A stretch of 64,000 bases of DNA from Paraburkholderia solitsugae (GCF_013177695.1 NZ_WOEY01000091.1:29637-93636), one strand, 5' to 3'. Shown: positions 17,727-26,531, numbered from the stretch's first letter. Numbers and translations: made by a program. The notes: generated from the sequence alone by a model not told the origin.

Positions 17727-17894
17727 TAATGCGTGGAATTCAAACTCTACGCACGCAAACTTAAGACCGACTTAAGCGCACGCGATGCAAAGTATGGCGT
17801 GCATTGAAGGTCGAATTCGCGCACGAATCCGCCCGCGCCCGGGCGGCGCGGTTTATGTGAGTAAAAATTTCGACGGGCGAAAAAGTGCTCGAAC

Positions 17895-18254
17895 TTAATT
17901 ACCGAATACGCTGTGCTCGGCATGCACGTTCTGACGGTCAACGGCTTGTAAGCGCCAGAAGCCGCTGGTTTGCGCGCGTGTGGGCAAGGCCGTCCATGCC
18001 GCGGCGCCTTGCGCCGCGCTCACGCGTTGTTTGCGATCGACGTGCAATCCGCGCAGCGTGCACAGCGGCGCATCCGCGCTCGGCGCACAGAGAGTGGTCA
18101 CGCCATTGTCGTCGTGTAATTCCCCCCACGGGGGCAGATCGATCCCTTGATGCGCTTCTCTCGACCACCGGTGTTCATCGGTGTCGAGCCATAACACAGC
18201 GTAGTCGTGGCTGACGGTGGGATCGGAACCGTTGATGAGGATAGTCAGGCGCAT
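17895..18254 (-). CDS. Small protein, possibly DUF3564 family
   Basis: 119 residues beginning MRLTILINGSDPTVSHDYAV, cytoplasmic, no motifs of known chemistry. The start and overall style resemble a Burkholderia-restricted family I recall as DUF3564, but I cannot verify this. Two Cys occur in the middle (LCAPSADAPLC). I use the ATG at 18254; an in-frame TTG at 18269 would add five residues. It stands alone, divergent from the DUF4410 gene, with its own intrinsic terminator downstream. Confidence 0.6.
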   Translation of the reverse strand: MRLTILINGSDPTVSHDYAVLWLDTDEHRWSREAHQGIDLPPWGELHDDNGVTTLCAPSADAPLCTLRGLHVDRKQRVSAAQGAAAWTALPTRAQTSGFWRLQAVDRQNVHAEHSVFGN

Positions 18255-18416
18255 GGCAGTTCCGTACAAAGTGCGAAGTGATGCCCTAACAGTCTATGTC
18301 GCAACGCGTGTTATGCAAGGCAAAAGGTACGACGGATCAGGCACGAAAAAAACTTACGCACCGTGCATACGGTTGTACGATAGCCGCGTCTAAAAGACAT
18401 TCGCGGAGGCAGCGCC

Positions 18417-19091
18417 ATGCTGCGTCGATTCCTGCAACTCACGATGATGGCGGCGTGCCTCGGCGCGGTATCGACGCTCAGTGCCGCAGCGGACAGCACC
18501 CCGTTCGCGGCACCGGTGCCGATCGTCTATGTGTCCGACTTCGAACTCGACGTGGCCAACGTGAAACCCGACAGCGGACCGGGGCAACGATTGCGCGGTC
18601 TGCGCGGTTTGCTGCCGAGTGGCCCGGGACCGTTAGGCAAGGACAAGAATCCGGAGGACCACGCCAAGGACATCGTGAACGAGATGGCGGACGCGCTGAC
18701 TGCGGATCTGAAAAAGGGCGGTGTCGACGCGCGCCGCAGTGCGCCCGGTCAACCATTACCCGCAACGGGCTGGCAAGTGCGCGGCGTGTTCCTGAGCGTC
18801 GACGACGGCAATCGTCTAAGACGCGCGATGGTCGGTTTTGGTGCAGGGCAGAACGATATTCAAGTCGCGGTATCGTGCGACAGCCTGGGGACGGCTGATT
18901 TACCGCCGCTCTATCAGGCCGTCGAAGAGGCCGACAGCAAGGGGAAGCCAGGCGCGGTGATCAAACTCAATCCCTACGTGATCGCGGCCAAGTTCGTGAT
19001 GGCGGGCGGCGACGAGAAAAAGACGATCAAGAAGACCGCTCAGCAGATTTCGGATTCGGTGATTGCGAAGCTGCACGGGGCGGCGCAGTGA
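18417..19091 (+). CDS. DUF4410-type exported protein
   Basis: 224 residues with a signal peptide ending near TLSAAA/DS. The mature part begins with a strand typical of DUF4410 (PIVYVSDFEL), contains an amphipathic helix where the protein is expected to pack against nucleotide-like ligand sites (AKDIVNEMADALTADLKKGG), and a later strand GWQVRGVFLSVDDGNRLRR. Function of the family is unknown; members are periplasmic or lipid-anchored, but there is no lipobox here. GGAGG precedes the ATG by 8 nt. It is convergent with the phosphatase gene across 43 bp. Confidence 0.75.
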   Translation: MLRRFLQLTMMAACLGAVSTLSAAADSTPFAAPVPIVYVSDFELDVANVKPDSGPGQRLRGLRGLLPSGPGPLGKDKNPEDHAKDIVNEMADALTADLKKGGVDARRSAPGQPLPATGWQVRGVFLSVDDGNRLRRAMVGFGAGQNDIQVAVSCDSLGTADLPPLYQAVEEADSKGKPGAVIKLNPYVIAAKFVMAGGDEKKTIKKTAQQISDSVIAKLHGAAQ

Positions 19092-19134
19092 TTGACGCAC
19101 TGCTGCGCACCCCTTCGAGATAGGTAAAAACGGC

Positions 19135-20820
19135 TTAGGCGAGATCCAGCGTACCGGTCAAATCCCCAAGCGGCGCCAGGCCATTCTGCGCAAAAGCCCG
19201 ATCTCGTGCGGCAACCCCGTCCAGCGGCGCCAGCCCATGCACCCGGCTAATCAGGCGAAGAATCGAATTGGTGTCGTACACCGTGTGATCGACATAACCC
19301 TTCTTCGCCAACGGCGAAATCACCAACGCGGGAATCCGCGATCCCGGCCCCCAGCGGTCGCCCTTCGGCGGTGAGACCGGATCCCACCAGCCGCCGTTCT
19401 CATCGACCGTGACGACCACGACCGTATTGGCCCACTGCGGACCGTGCTGAATATGCTCGATCACATTCGCGATGTGACGATCCCCCGATGCGACGTCCGC
19501 ATACCCCGCGTGCATGTTCAGGTCGCCCTGCGGTTTGTAGAACGTGACCGCCGGCAAACGCCCCGCGTCGATATCGGCAATCAGACGATTGGTGGACGCG
19601 TCGTCGCCGAGGCCCGCATCGCGCAGATACCTGCGCCGCGCGGCCGTGCCCGGCGCGTAATTGGCGAAGTAGTTGAACGGCTGATGGTGGTACTGGAAGT
19701 CAGGCACCGCGCCCGTATCCTGATGCTCCAGCGCGTACTGCCACGCACCGCTGTACCATGCCCAGTCGACGCCCTTGTCCGTCAGACGGTCGCCGATCGT
19801 CGCGTAGTTTTGCGGCGGCATCACGCGCGGATTCGATGGGTCGGCGAACGCGGGATTGCCGCCTTCGGCCGGACGCACACTGCTCGGCTGATACGGCGGC
19901 GCCATCGTGTTGACGGCGTAGCCGTCGGCGGTAAACGCGCCGTCGTTGACGAATTTCGGCGGACCGTCGAGCGCGGACGCAGGCGAGTCCGGCGCCAGCT
20001 TGAGCCGTGTGCCGGTCGGATCGTCGCCGTCGACCACCGAGACCATTTTCTTCGCCGGACTGTTGTGGATGTCGGGGTAAAACGGCGCCTGCGCCGAGAT
20101 CAGAAAAATGTGGTTCATCCACGAGCCGCCGAAGGCCGCCATGAAGAAGTTGTCGCACAGCGTGTATTGCTGCGCGAGATTCCACAGACGCAGCGTGTCG
20201 GCGGAACTGCGGTAGTGCCCCATTACCAGTCCGCCGGAATCGCCCCATGCGGCGAACTGGTTGTTGCGCCCGGCGTTGATCTGCATCTGGTTCTGATAAA
20301 AGCGATGCACCAGATCGCGCGTGATCACGCCGTTCGGTAACGGCGCGCCCTGGGCATCGGTGATGTGGAACGGGCCGTTGCGCAGTTTGCCGATATCCTT
20401 CTGACCGATCATGTAACGTTTGCCGTCCACCTCCTGCGCTTGTGGCACGAGGCCGCCCCAGATCGCCGGCAGGCGCGGCAGCGGCGTCTTGCCGTCGCGG
20501 TCGAGTTGCAGGTAACGTTCGGCGCTCACCGCGTCGAGTGGATGCTGGACGCCGGGAAAGTTGCCGTACAGGTTTGCGAAGCTGCGGTTCTCGGCGTAGA
20601 TCACCACGATCTGCTTGACCTGATCGTGTAAGGCGGCATCGAGCCGCATGTCGGCGGCACTGCGCGGCGCCGCGCCGCTCGCGGTACTTTGCTCGGTCGA
20701 GCAACCGGTCAGCGCGAGTCCGATACCGGCCGCGGCGAGGCCGGGCAGGACACGGCGGCGCTCGGGATCGTCGGGGGCATCGTTGGGGTTCGGCGGCAGG
20801 GGGGAGTCGTTGTCTGTCAT
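19135..20820 (-). CDS. Exported AcpA-like acid phosphatase / phosphoesterase family protein
   Basis: Metal-dependent phosphoesterase (phospholipase C/acid phosphatase superfamily, PF04185 type), 561 residues. A twin-arginine signal (ERRRVLPGLAAAGIGLALTG) leads into a lipobox-like LTGC, suggesting Tat export and lipid attachment. The catalytic core shows IVVIYAENRSFANLYG, GGSWMNHIFL, and the C-terminal metal site VVVVTVDENGGWWD followed by GPGSRIPALVISP. AcpA-type enzymes hydrolyse phosphomonoesters and some phospholipids in the periplasm. It belongs to the same superfamily as the phospholipase at 60666-62819 but is diverged and shorter. Confidence 0.85.
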   Translation of the reverse strand: MTDNDSPLPPNPNDAPDDPERRRVLPGLAAAGIGLALTGCSTEQSTASGAAPRSAADMRLDAALHDQVKQIVVIYAENRSFANLYGNFPGVQHPLDAVSAERYLQLDRDGKTPLPRLPAIWGGLVPQAQEVDGKRYMIGQKDIGKLRNGPFHITDAQGAPLPNGVITRDLVHRFYQNQMQINAGRNNQFAAWGDSGGLVMGHYRSSADTLRLWNLAQQYTLCDNFFMAAFGGSWMNHIFLISAQAPFYPDIHNSPAKKMVSVVDGDDPTGTRLKLAPDSPASALDGPPKFVNDGAFTADGYAVNTMAPPYQPSSVRPAEGGNPAFADPSNPRVMPPQNYATIGDRLTDKGVDWAWYSGAWQYALEHQDTGAVPDFQYHHQPFNYFANYAPGTAARRRYLRDAGLGDDASTNRLIADIDAGRLPAVTFYKPQGDLNMHAGYADVASGDRHIANVIEHIQHGPQWANTVVVVTVDENGGWWDPVSPPKGDRWGPGSRIPALVISPLAKKGYVDHTVYDTNSILRLISRVHGLAPLDGVAARDRAFAQNGLAPLGDLTGTLDLA

Positions 20821-20935
20821 CGGTCGGTTTCGAAGTTAGCGTGACGGGCGCTTCACAGGCTCTAGCTGCCGCTCGGGGCGGCATGCGCGCGGCACCGGGT
20901 TTCTGATACGAGGTGGCCGGAAGGTTCCGGCACAG

Positions 20936-21223
20936 CTAAGGTAATCGTCGTTTCACGCGCCAGCTATTGTGCGTCGAGTCGATGGCGAACAGAAGCCAAT
21001 GTCTGGCGTCGACGGGATGACGCCTCTGCGTCGCGTAACCGTCAACGGTCAATTCGAGTTCGTCGAAAGTCCGCCGATGGCAGGTGGCATGCGCGCCGGA
21101 GCCGTCCGCGAATTCGACGATAGCCGCGGCCGCGCGGGCCGGTTCGGGCAGGTGCGCGATATGCACGGCGCAGCCCGGATAAAGATGTGAGTCGGCAACC
21201 TGGATCTGGACGGATTCGGACAT
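20936..21223 (-). CDS. Small protein of unknown function
   Basis: 95 residues beginning MSESVQIQVADSHLYPGC. It reads as a compact beta-rich cytoplasmic domain (VQIQVADSHL, AAAIVEFADGSGAHA, ELELTVDGYA) with two Cys and a Trp-rich C-terminus. I do not recognise the family. The ATG at 21223 has GGAGG upstream at good spacing, which supports a real gene. It is upstream of and codirectional with the AcpA-like gene, 115 bp away. Confidence 0.55.
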   Translation of the reverse strand: MSESVQIQVADSHLYPGCAVHIAHLPEPARAAAAIVEFADGSGAHATCHRRTFDELELTVDGYATQRRHPVDARHWLLFAIDSTHNSWRVKRRLP

Positions 21224-21313
21224 GAGCGTGGCCTCCGGACGCCTGGCGGGAACCAACGCGCGGCAGTGAGACCGCGCGCGATGGACCGCGCACCAAAGGA
21301 TAGCACCGCGCAC

Positions 21314-21343
21314 CGTGCCTTGATGTGCCTTGATGTGCCTTGA
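21314..21343. repeat. Three tandem copies of a 10-bp unit
   Basis: GTGCCTTGAT is present three times in perfect tandem in the gap between the small gene at 20936-21223 and the IclR gene. The spacing of one helical turn per copy could suit a regulator, but the array may equally be a slippage product. Confidence 0.6.
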
Positions 21344-21414
21344 TAAATGACCGCCGCGTGCTTCGCGCTATCATGCTGATCTGTACCCGATGAACAGCAG
21401 AAACGGCAGCCAAG

Positions 21415-22386
21415 ATGGCAAAAGAAGAGCAGACAGGAGCGGGACGCAAGCAGGCGAGGCCACGCGGTGCGGCGGCCCCGGCTTCGCAGGACGATGCGGC
21501 GTTGTCCCATGCGGAAGGCGCTGATTCCGCCGATTCCACCGATGAAGAGAGCACCGGTGGATCGACTTACCTCGTGCCGGGGCTGGAGCGCGGCCTGCGC
21601 ATCCTCGCCGAATTCAGCGCGCGTGAACCGATTCTGGGCGCGCCCGAATTGTCGAAACGCATCGGCATTCCGCGCACCACGACATTCCGTCTACTGCAAA
21701 CGCTCGAAGCGTTAGGCTTTCTCGAGCGCGTGAATGGCGACCGCTATTTCCGCTTGAGCGTCGCGGTGTTGCGACTCGGTTTCGAGTATCTGAGTTCGCT
21801 CGAACTCACCGACGTCGGCACCCCGATCTTGGAACGCTTGCGCGACGCGACCGGCCTCAGCACGCATCTGCTGATCCGCGACCAGCGCGACGTGGTGTTC
21901 GTCGCCAAAGCGCAAACCCATGAGCCCATGTTCAGTTCCGTGAAGGTGCATGTCGGGACGCGTCTGCCCGCGCATGCCACCGTCCATGGCCAGGTGCTGA
22001 TGGGCGATTTGAGTTTCGAAGAATTGCGTCAGTTGTACCCCGAGCCGCAACTCGAACGTTTCACCGAACGCACGCCTGCGACTGTCGAAGAACTGTATGG
22101 ACGCGTGCGCGAAAGCGCGGCGCTCGGCTATGCATTGAGCGAGGCGTCTTTTGAACGAGGGATCTCGGTCGTGAGCGCGCCGGTGCGCGATCAAAGCGGC
22201 AAGATCGCCGCCGCGTTGACAGTCACCATTCCGCGTTCCGATATCGGCGAAGCCGAAGAGCGCGAGCCGCTCATCATCGCGGTTTGCCAGGCGGCGCTCG
22301 AATTGTCCGAGCGTCTGAGCTATCGTCCGCGGCCGGATGATCCGACTGCGGCTCAAGCGCGTCGCAGACCGGTTGCGGCGCACTGA
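21415..22386 (+). CDS. IclR-family transcriptional regulator (paralogue 1)
   Basis: 323 residues: a charged, low-complexity N-terminus of about 45 residues, then the IclR winged helix (YLVPGLERGLRILAEFSARE, ELSKRIGIPRTTTFRLLQTL), then the effector-binding domain (DVVFVAKAQTHEPMFSSVKV, SFERGISVVSAPVRD). It is closely similar throughout to the IclR encoded at 28023-28910; by eye about two thirds of positions match. It probably controls the adjacent catabolic genes or the porin. A strong hairpin follows the stop codon. Confidence 0.9.
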   Translation: MAKEEQTGAGRKQARPRGAAAPASQDDAALSHAEGADSADSTDEESTGGSTYLVPGLERGLRILAEFSAREPILGAPELSKRIGIPRTTTFRLLQTLEALGFLERVNGDRYFRLSVAVLRLGFEYLSSLELTDVGTPILERLRDATGLSTHLLIRDQRDVVFVAKAQTHEPMFSSVKVHVGTRLPAHATVHGQVLMGDLSFEELRQLYPEPQLERFTERTPATVEELYGRVRESAALGYALSEASFERGISVVSAPVRDQSGKIAAALTVTIPRSDIGEAEEREPLIIAVCQAALELSERLSYRPRPDDPTAAQARRRPVAAH

Positions 22387-22410
22387 TTCTGGTTTTGCTT
22401 CTGCTTATGC

Positions 22411-22450
22411 CAAACGGCCCGGCTGCTTTCGCACCCGGGCCGTTTGCTTT
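22411..22450. terminator. Terminator between convergent IclR and porin genes
   Basis: Perfect 12-bp stem CAAACGGCCCGG/CCGGGCCGTTTG with a 12-nt loop, followed rightward by CTTTA. It is placed between two convergent stop codons and can serve both strands. Confidence 0.8.
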
Positions 22451-22471
22451 ACGTCGTCGGCATCATGGCGA

Positions 22472-23548
22472 TCAGAACGAGTGGTGAATACCCGTCAGGA
22501 AAATCGTCTGATTCCGGCCGCTCGATACACCCGCAGTAAAGAACGCAGCATCCGTATTCGAACCCGCGCGCTCATACAGTGCATTCACATACAACTGCGT
22601 TGATTTCGACAGCGAGTAGATATCGCCGATCTCGAACTGCGTCCAGCGGTGGCCCGCCAACGTGGTCGTCGCGGCGCCGCCGGCGATGCTGTTGAAAGGC
22701 GTGAACTGATAATTCGCGCCCACATCGTAGCTCTGATACGTGTCCGAATGACTGGACGATTCCAGCTTCACACGCGTGTACAAACCATGCACCAGCAGCT
22801 TGCCGAACTGGTATGACGCTCCCGCGCCCATGTTCTCGACCTTGTCCGCGGTGTAGTTCGCCGCTGCAACGCCCTGGAAGGTGGTGATGCCCGTCGTCAC
22901 GATCGACGGCGTACGGTCGTGCTCGTTCGCATAGGTCGCGCCGGCCTTGAACGGACCATTCGCATAGCTAAGCGCAAAGCTCAGTGTCTTGCCGGTGGAG
23001 AAGTTGGTCGTGTTGCCAAGACCCATCATCGCGCCAACCGAGAAACCGGCGAAAGTCGCCGAGCGGAATTTCACCGAGTTGTCGAACGGCACCACGCCAG
23101 TGTCGGCGAGCTCGTCGATGTTGCCTGGGTGAAATGCGTACCAGCTCGCGGCCAGATAAGCCGTGCTAAAGGGGTCCAGCACGTCGAAGCTGAACGGCGT
23201 CTGATGGCCGAGCGTCACTGTGCCGATCTGGTCCGAACTCAGTCCGACATAAGCCTGACGGTTGAACAGGGTGCCGGCTTTGGCGAATGCGCCTGTGTTC
23301 GTGTAGAAGCCGTTTTCCAACTGGAATACCGTCTTCAGACCGCCGCCCAGATCTTCCACGCCCTTCAGGCCCCAGCGATCCGGCTGCATGTTGCCTTGCT
23401 CCTCGATCCACTTCGAGCTGCCACCTGCATTGCTGATATACGCAATACCGGCATCCAGGCTGCCGTATAGCGTCACGCTGCTCTGCGCCCATGCGCCAGT
23501 CGTTGCGCAGATTGCCGTCAAGCCGGCCGCCGCAATGATGTGCTTCAC
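22472..23548 (-). CDS. Gram-negative general porin (Burkholderia OpcP/OmpC type)
   Basis: Outer-membrane trimeric porin, 358 residues. The signal peptide ends at TGAWA/QSSVTLYGSLDAGI, the classic mature start of beta-proteobacterial porins. Also visible are RWGLKGVEDLGGGLKTVFQLE, the strand FNRQAYVGLSSDQIGTVTLG and the terminal aromatic in GIHHSF. It is divergent from the Rieske operon and shares its 439-bp promoter region, so it is a good candidate for the outer-membrane channel of that pathway. Confidence 0.9.
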   Translation of the reverse strand: MKHIIAAAGLTAICATTGAWAQSSVTLYGSLDAGIAYISNAGGSSKWIEEQGNMQPDRWGLKGVEDLGGGLKTVFQLENGFYTNTGAFAKAGTLFNRQAYVGLSSDQIGTVTLGHQTPFSFDVLDPFSTAYLAASWYAFHPGNIDELADTGVVPFDNSVKFRSATFAGFSVGAMMGLGNTTNFSTGKTLSFALSYANGPFKAGATYANEHDRTPSIVTTGITTFQGVAAANYTADKVENMGAGASYQFGKLLVHGLYTRVKLESSSHSDTYQSYDVGANYQFTPFNSIAGGAATTTLAGHRWTQFEIGDIYSLSKSTQLYVNALYERAGSNTDAAFFTAGVSSGRNQTIFLTGIHHSF

Positions 23549-23659
23549 CGTTGGTTCTCCTGATCACACGACGGACGGCTCACGCCGATTTCGTCGTCCC
23601 TGATCCTTGCTTTGAGTTGAATGCAGCTTCGGGTTTATGCGCCAAAACTGTTCCGCTTT

Positions 23660-23679
23660 ATGTTCCACCTATGGGCGTT
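23660..23679. promoter_or_regulatory. Putative second regulator site near porin promoter
   Basis: ATGTTCC-ACCTAT-GG shares its left arm and central TATGG with the palindrome at 23945, but the right arm is degenerate. Another TGTTCC lies 12 bp to its left (23649-23654). It is about 110 bp upstream of the porin start codon. Shared IclR-type control of both directions is inferred. Confidence 0.35.
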
Positions 23680-23944
23680 TGTATCGCCTATGGAAAGTAT
23701 AGTGAGTCTGGAAGCGGTCAAAATAAATTTTCGGACCCCGGACAAACCCGTACGAGCGCTTCAGTATTTGTCTGAAAATTATGGGCAAACCCAAGCCCAC
23801 AAAGGTTCTTGAGCAAACGAGGCCACTTATGTCAGTTCACGCAAAGCTGTGTTGTGAACGCCACAGTCGGTGTTTTCCCCTACCAACCCAGATTTTTATT
23901 TTCTCTATGCAAAGCCGCTCCTATAATTATCCATACACGAACTG

Positions 23945-23964
23945 ATGTTCCTTGTATGGAACAT
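23945..23964. promoter_or_regulatory. Palindromic operator upstream of Rieske operon
   Basis: ATGTTCC-TTGTAT-GGAACAT has perfect 7-bp arms. It lies about 18 bp downstream of the TATAAT at 23922 and 24 bp before the ferredoxin ATG, so a protein bound here would overlap the transcription start region, as expected for a repressor. The size and GGAA/TTCC arms resemble IclR-family operators. One of the two IclR proteins of the island is the likely ligand. Confidence 0.55.
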
Positions 23965-23987
23965 AAGGCTTCAGGAGAAGGCGAGAA

Positions 23988-24302
23988 ATGACTGAACAAT
24001 GGCGCTGCGCCGGCCATGCCGGCGACCTGTCCGAAGACGCGCCGCTCGAGTTCAAACTTGACGGCACGGAAATCGGCATCTACAAGTTGGGCGATGCGCT
24101 GTACGCGCTGGAAAACGTCTGCCCCCATGCGTACGCGTTGCTGACGCAGGGCTTTGTCGACGGCGACACCGTCGAATGCCCGCTGCACGAAGCCGTGTTC
24201 CATATCCCGACCGGCAAGTGCTTGAAAGAGCCGGGTGGCCGCGACCTGAAGATGTACTCGGTACGTCTCGCCGGCGAAGAAATCCAGATCAAGGTGGAAT
24301 GA
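23988..24302 (+). CDS. Rieske [2Fe-2S] ferredoxin component of aromatic oxygenase
   Basis: Soluble electron carrier of 104 residues that passes electrons from the reductase (34703-35968) to the oxygenase (24665-25762). The cluster ligands are in CPHAYALL and CPLHEAVF with normal spacing, and the fold continues with PTGKCLKEPGGRDLKMYSV. GGAG precedes the ATG. It is the first gene of a run of fourteen rightward genes and sits just downstream of a palindromic operator. Confidence 0.93.
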   Translation: MTEQWRCAGHAGDLSEDAPLEFKLDGTEIGIYKLGDALYALENVCPHAYALLTQGFVDGDTVECPLHEAVFHIPTGKCLKEPGGRDLKMYSVRLAGEEIQIKVE

Positions 24303-24303
24303 C

Positions 24304-24615
24304 ATGTCAGAACACATCGTGAACTTCAATCCCTTCCTGAAGCCGTGGCTTGCGCCGCAGCCGAACAACGTCGCCGGCAAGGGCGTGATCGAAAAGCCGG
24401 GCGAGACCGAAAACTTCATCTGGCAAACGCGTAAGGCTGAGCCGACCCAATACGAAAACGACTTCGGCGATGCGCTCGAACAGGTCTTCGAAGCCGGCGC
24501 GATGGAGTTGCCGGAAGTCGTCGACGGCCTGAACCGCGTGGGCTTCCGTACGCCGGAAGGCAATGCGTGGGACGTCGATCGTCTCGCTGCCGAATTCCGC
24601 CTGCTCGCCGAATAA
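24304..24615 (+). CDS. Small protein with recombinase-like helix-turn-helix segment
   Basis: 103 residues, sandwiched one base after the ferredoxin stop and before the oxygenase. The C-terminal half (VVDGLNRVGFRTPEGNAWDV followed by DRLAAEFRLL) resembles the helix-turn-helix part of serine recombinase Recombinase domains (pattern LNxxGxxTPxGxxW), although there is no catalytic recombinase domain. The N-terminal half is Pro-rich with several Trp (NPFLKPWLAP). Conserved position inside an oxygenase operon suggests a subunit or accessory factor rather than a DNA recombinase, but function is unknown. Confidence 0.8.
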   Translation: MSEHIVNFNPFLKPWLAPQPNNVAGKGVIEKPGETENFIWQTRKAEPTQYENDFGDALEQVFEAGAMELPEVVDGLNRVGFRTPEGNAWDVDRLAAEFRLLAE

Positions 24616-24664
24616 GCGCGCTTTCCCGAACACGTTTCATCGCTTTCGTACCCGGAGTCTCTTC

Positions 24665-25762
24665 ATGACGTCCCCCAATACAACGACTCAAGGCGCGGCC
24701 GACCCGATTCAGTCCTATCTGAACCGCGGCCTGCGCAATTACTGGTATCCCGTTGCACCGAGCTGGCAAGTCGGCGACGCGCCGGTCGGCGTCACGCGCC
24801 TCGGCGATCAGATCGTGCTGTGGCGCGACAAGGAAGGCAAAGTCCGCGCGCTCGAAGACCGTTGCCCGCATCGCGGCGCGCGTCTGTCGCTCGGCTGGAA
24901 TCTCGGCGGCAGCGTCGCGTGCTGGTATCACGGCATTGAAATCGACGGCGGCGGCATGGTCACGAAAGTGCCCGCTGTTTCTAACTGCCCGCTGGAAGGC
25001 CAGAAGTGCGTGAAGTCGTATCCGGCCGAAGAACACGCCGGCGCGATTTTCCTGTGGTTCGGCGACGAGGCCCATAAAGAACCCACTCCGCTTGTGCTGC
25101 CGGAAGAGCTGGTCGGCGAGGAGTACGCGAGCTTCCTGTGCATGTCGAACTGGAAGTGCAATTACCAGTACGCAATCGACAACGTGATGGACCCGATGCA
25201 CGGCGCGTACCTGCACGCGACGTCGCACTCGATGGCCGAAGGCGACAAGCAGGCCGACATGCGCGTGCGCAAGACCGAAACCGGACTGATGTTCGAAAAG
25301 GTCGGTCAGCGCGATGTGAACTTCGACTGGGTCGAGCTCGGCGAGACCGGCACGCTGTGGATGCGCCTCGCGATTCCGTACAAGAAGAAGTTCGGCCCGG
25401 GCGGCAACTTCGGGATCATCGGCTTCGCTGTGCCCATCGACGAAAATAACTGCCAGGTTTACTTCTGGCGTACCCGCAAGGTGTCGGGCTGGCAGCGCGA
25501 CGCATGGCGTTTCATGTATCGCAACCGTCTGGAAGGTCTGCATTGGGACGTGCTCGAGCAAGACCGCTACGTGCTGGAAAGCATGGCGCCGAATGCGCGC
25601 AACCACGAATTCCTCTATCAGCACGACGTCGGCATGACGCGTGTGCGCCGCATGCTGCGTCAGCGCGCACAACAGCATTTTGCCGATCTGGAAGCACATC
25701 GCGCTGAAGCCGCTCAGTCCGGCGCCGCGCAAACGGACGCAGCAGGCCACAGCCATGCATAA
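24665..25762 (+). CDS. Rieske non-heme iron aromatic ring-hydroxylating oxygenase, alpha subunit
   Basis: Terminal oxygenase of 365 residues that activates oxygen to hydroxylate an aromatic ring or demethylate an ether. The N-terminal Rieske ligands are CPHRGARL (about residue 60) and CWYHGIEI. The mononuclear iron site is in DNVMDPMHGAYLHATSH, with the distal Asp probably in LEQDRYVLE. No beta subunit gene is present, so it is of the alpha-only (homotrimeric) type such as CarAa or phthalate-type oxygenases. ATG at 24665 is chosen by its GGAG; an upstream frame reaching 24563 lies inside the previous gene. The C-terminal tail is Ala/Gln-rich and overlaps the next gene by 8 bp. Confidence 0.93.
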   Translation: MTSPNTTTQGAADPIQSYLNRGLRNYWYPVAPSWQVGDAPVGVTRLGDQIVLWRDKEGKVRALEDRCPHRGARLSLGWNLGGSVACWYHGIEIDGGGMVTKVPAVSNCPLEGQKCVKSYPAEEHAGAIFLWFGDEAHKEPTPLVLPEELVGEEYASFLCMSNWKCNYQYAIDNVMDPMHGAYLHATSHSMAEGDKQADMRVRKTETGLMFEKVGQRDVNFDWVELGETGTLWMRLAIPYKKKFGPGGNFGIIGFAVPIDENNCQVYFWRTRKVSGWQRDAWRFMYRNRLEGLHWDVLEQDRYVLESMAPNARNHEFLYQHDVGMTRVRRMLRQRAQQHFADLEAHRAEAAQSGAAQTDAAGHSHA

Positions 25763-26531
25763 CGAAGCGCCATCGGCATTGTCAGCACTCAATGGCCTGC
25801 GGGTCCTCGTGACCGGCGGCGCGCGAGGTCTCGGCGCGGCGTTCGTTCGCTCGCTGGTGCAAGCGGGCGCGCAAGTGGTGTTTGGCGACGTGCTGCATGA
25901 CGAGGGCCGTGCGCTTGCTGCGTCGCTGGTCGAGCAAGGTCACGCGGTGACGTATCTGCCGCTCGATCTCGCCGACCCCGCCAGCATCAAGCAGTTCGCC
26001 GATCAAGCGGCGGTGCAACTCGGCGGCCTCGACGCACTGATCAACAACGCGGCGATCACCACCTCGGGCGGCAAGTTTGCCGACGAATTGTCGGTCGACA
26101 CGTGGGACGCCGTGATGAACGTCAACGTGCGTGGCACGTGGCTGATGAGCACCGCGGCATTGCCGTATCTGCGCGACTCGGGCCGCGGCAGCATCGTCAA
26201 CATCGCGTCGGATACAGCGATGTGGGGCGCGCCGAAGTTGCTCGCGTATGTGGCCAGCAAGGGCGCCGTGATCTCGATGACCCGCTCGCTGGCGCGCGAA
26301 TTCGGCGCCCACTGCGTGACGGTCAACGCGATCGCACCGGGCCTCACCGAAGTCGAGGCCACCGCCTACGTGCCCGCCGAGCGTCACCAGTATTACCTGC
26401 AAGGCCGCGCGCTCACGCGCGCACAAGTGCCCGACGACGTTACCGGGCCGGTGCTGTTCCTGTTGTCCGATGCCGCGCGCTTCGTGACTGGCCAGTTGCT
26501 GCCGGTCAACGGCGGCTTCGTGATGAATTGA
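25755..26531 (+). CDS. Short-chain dehydrogenase/reductase
   Basis: NAD(P)-dependent oxidoreductase of 258 residues with a complete classical SDR signature: TGGARGLGAAF for cofactor binding, NNAAIT, the catalytic Ser in VNIASDT and YVASKGAV for the Tyr-Lys pair, then the PG motif APGLTEVEAT. In an aromatic oxygenase operon it most likely oxidises the cis-dihydrodiol or a ring-derived alcohol. The ATG at 25755 overlaps the oxygenase stop. Confidence 0.9.
   Translation: MHNEAPSALSALNGLRVLVTGGARGLGAAFVRSLVQAGAQVVFGDVLHDEGRALAASLVEQGHAVTYLPLDLADPASIKQFADQAAVQLGGLDALINNAAITTSGGKFADELSVDTWDAVMNVNVRGTWLMSTAALPYLRDSGRGSIVNIASDTAMWGAPKLLAYVASKGAVISMTRSLAREFGAHCVTVNAIAPGLTEVEATAYVPAERHQYYLQGRALTRAQVPDDVTGPVLFLLSDAARFVTGQLLPVNGGFVMN

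Larger units (their letters stand above)
23549..23987. promoter_or_regulatory. Divergent control region of porin and Rieske operon
   Basis: This 439-bp A+T-rich gap separates the porin and ferredoxin start codons. It has a TATAAT -10 hexamer at 23922-23927 for the rightward operon (the -35 region is poor) and two related motifs described separately at 23660 and 23945. I see no open frame with coding character; the short frames present lack ribosome sites and family resemblance. Confidence 0.6.

Noticed and set aside
17049..17729. Frame encoding EAH repeats through the tandem array
   Set aside because: It begins antisense inside the nuclease gene and is kept open only by the 9-bp repeat; all six frames through the array stay open.
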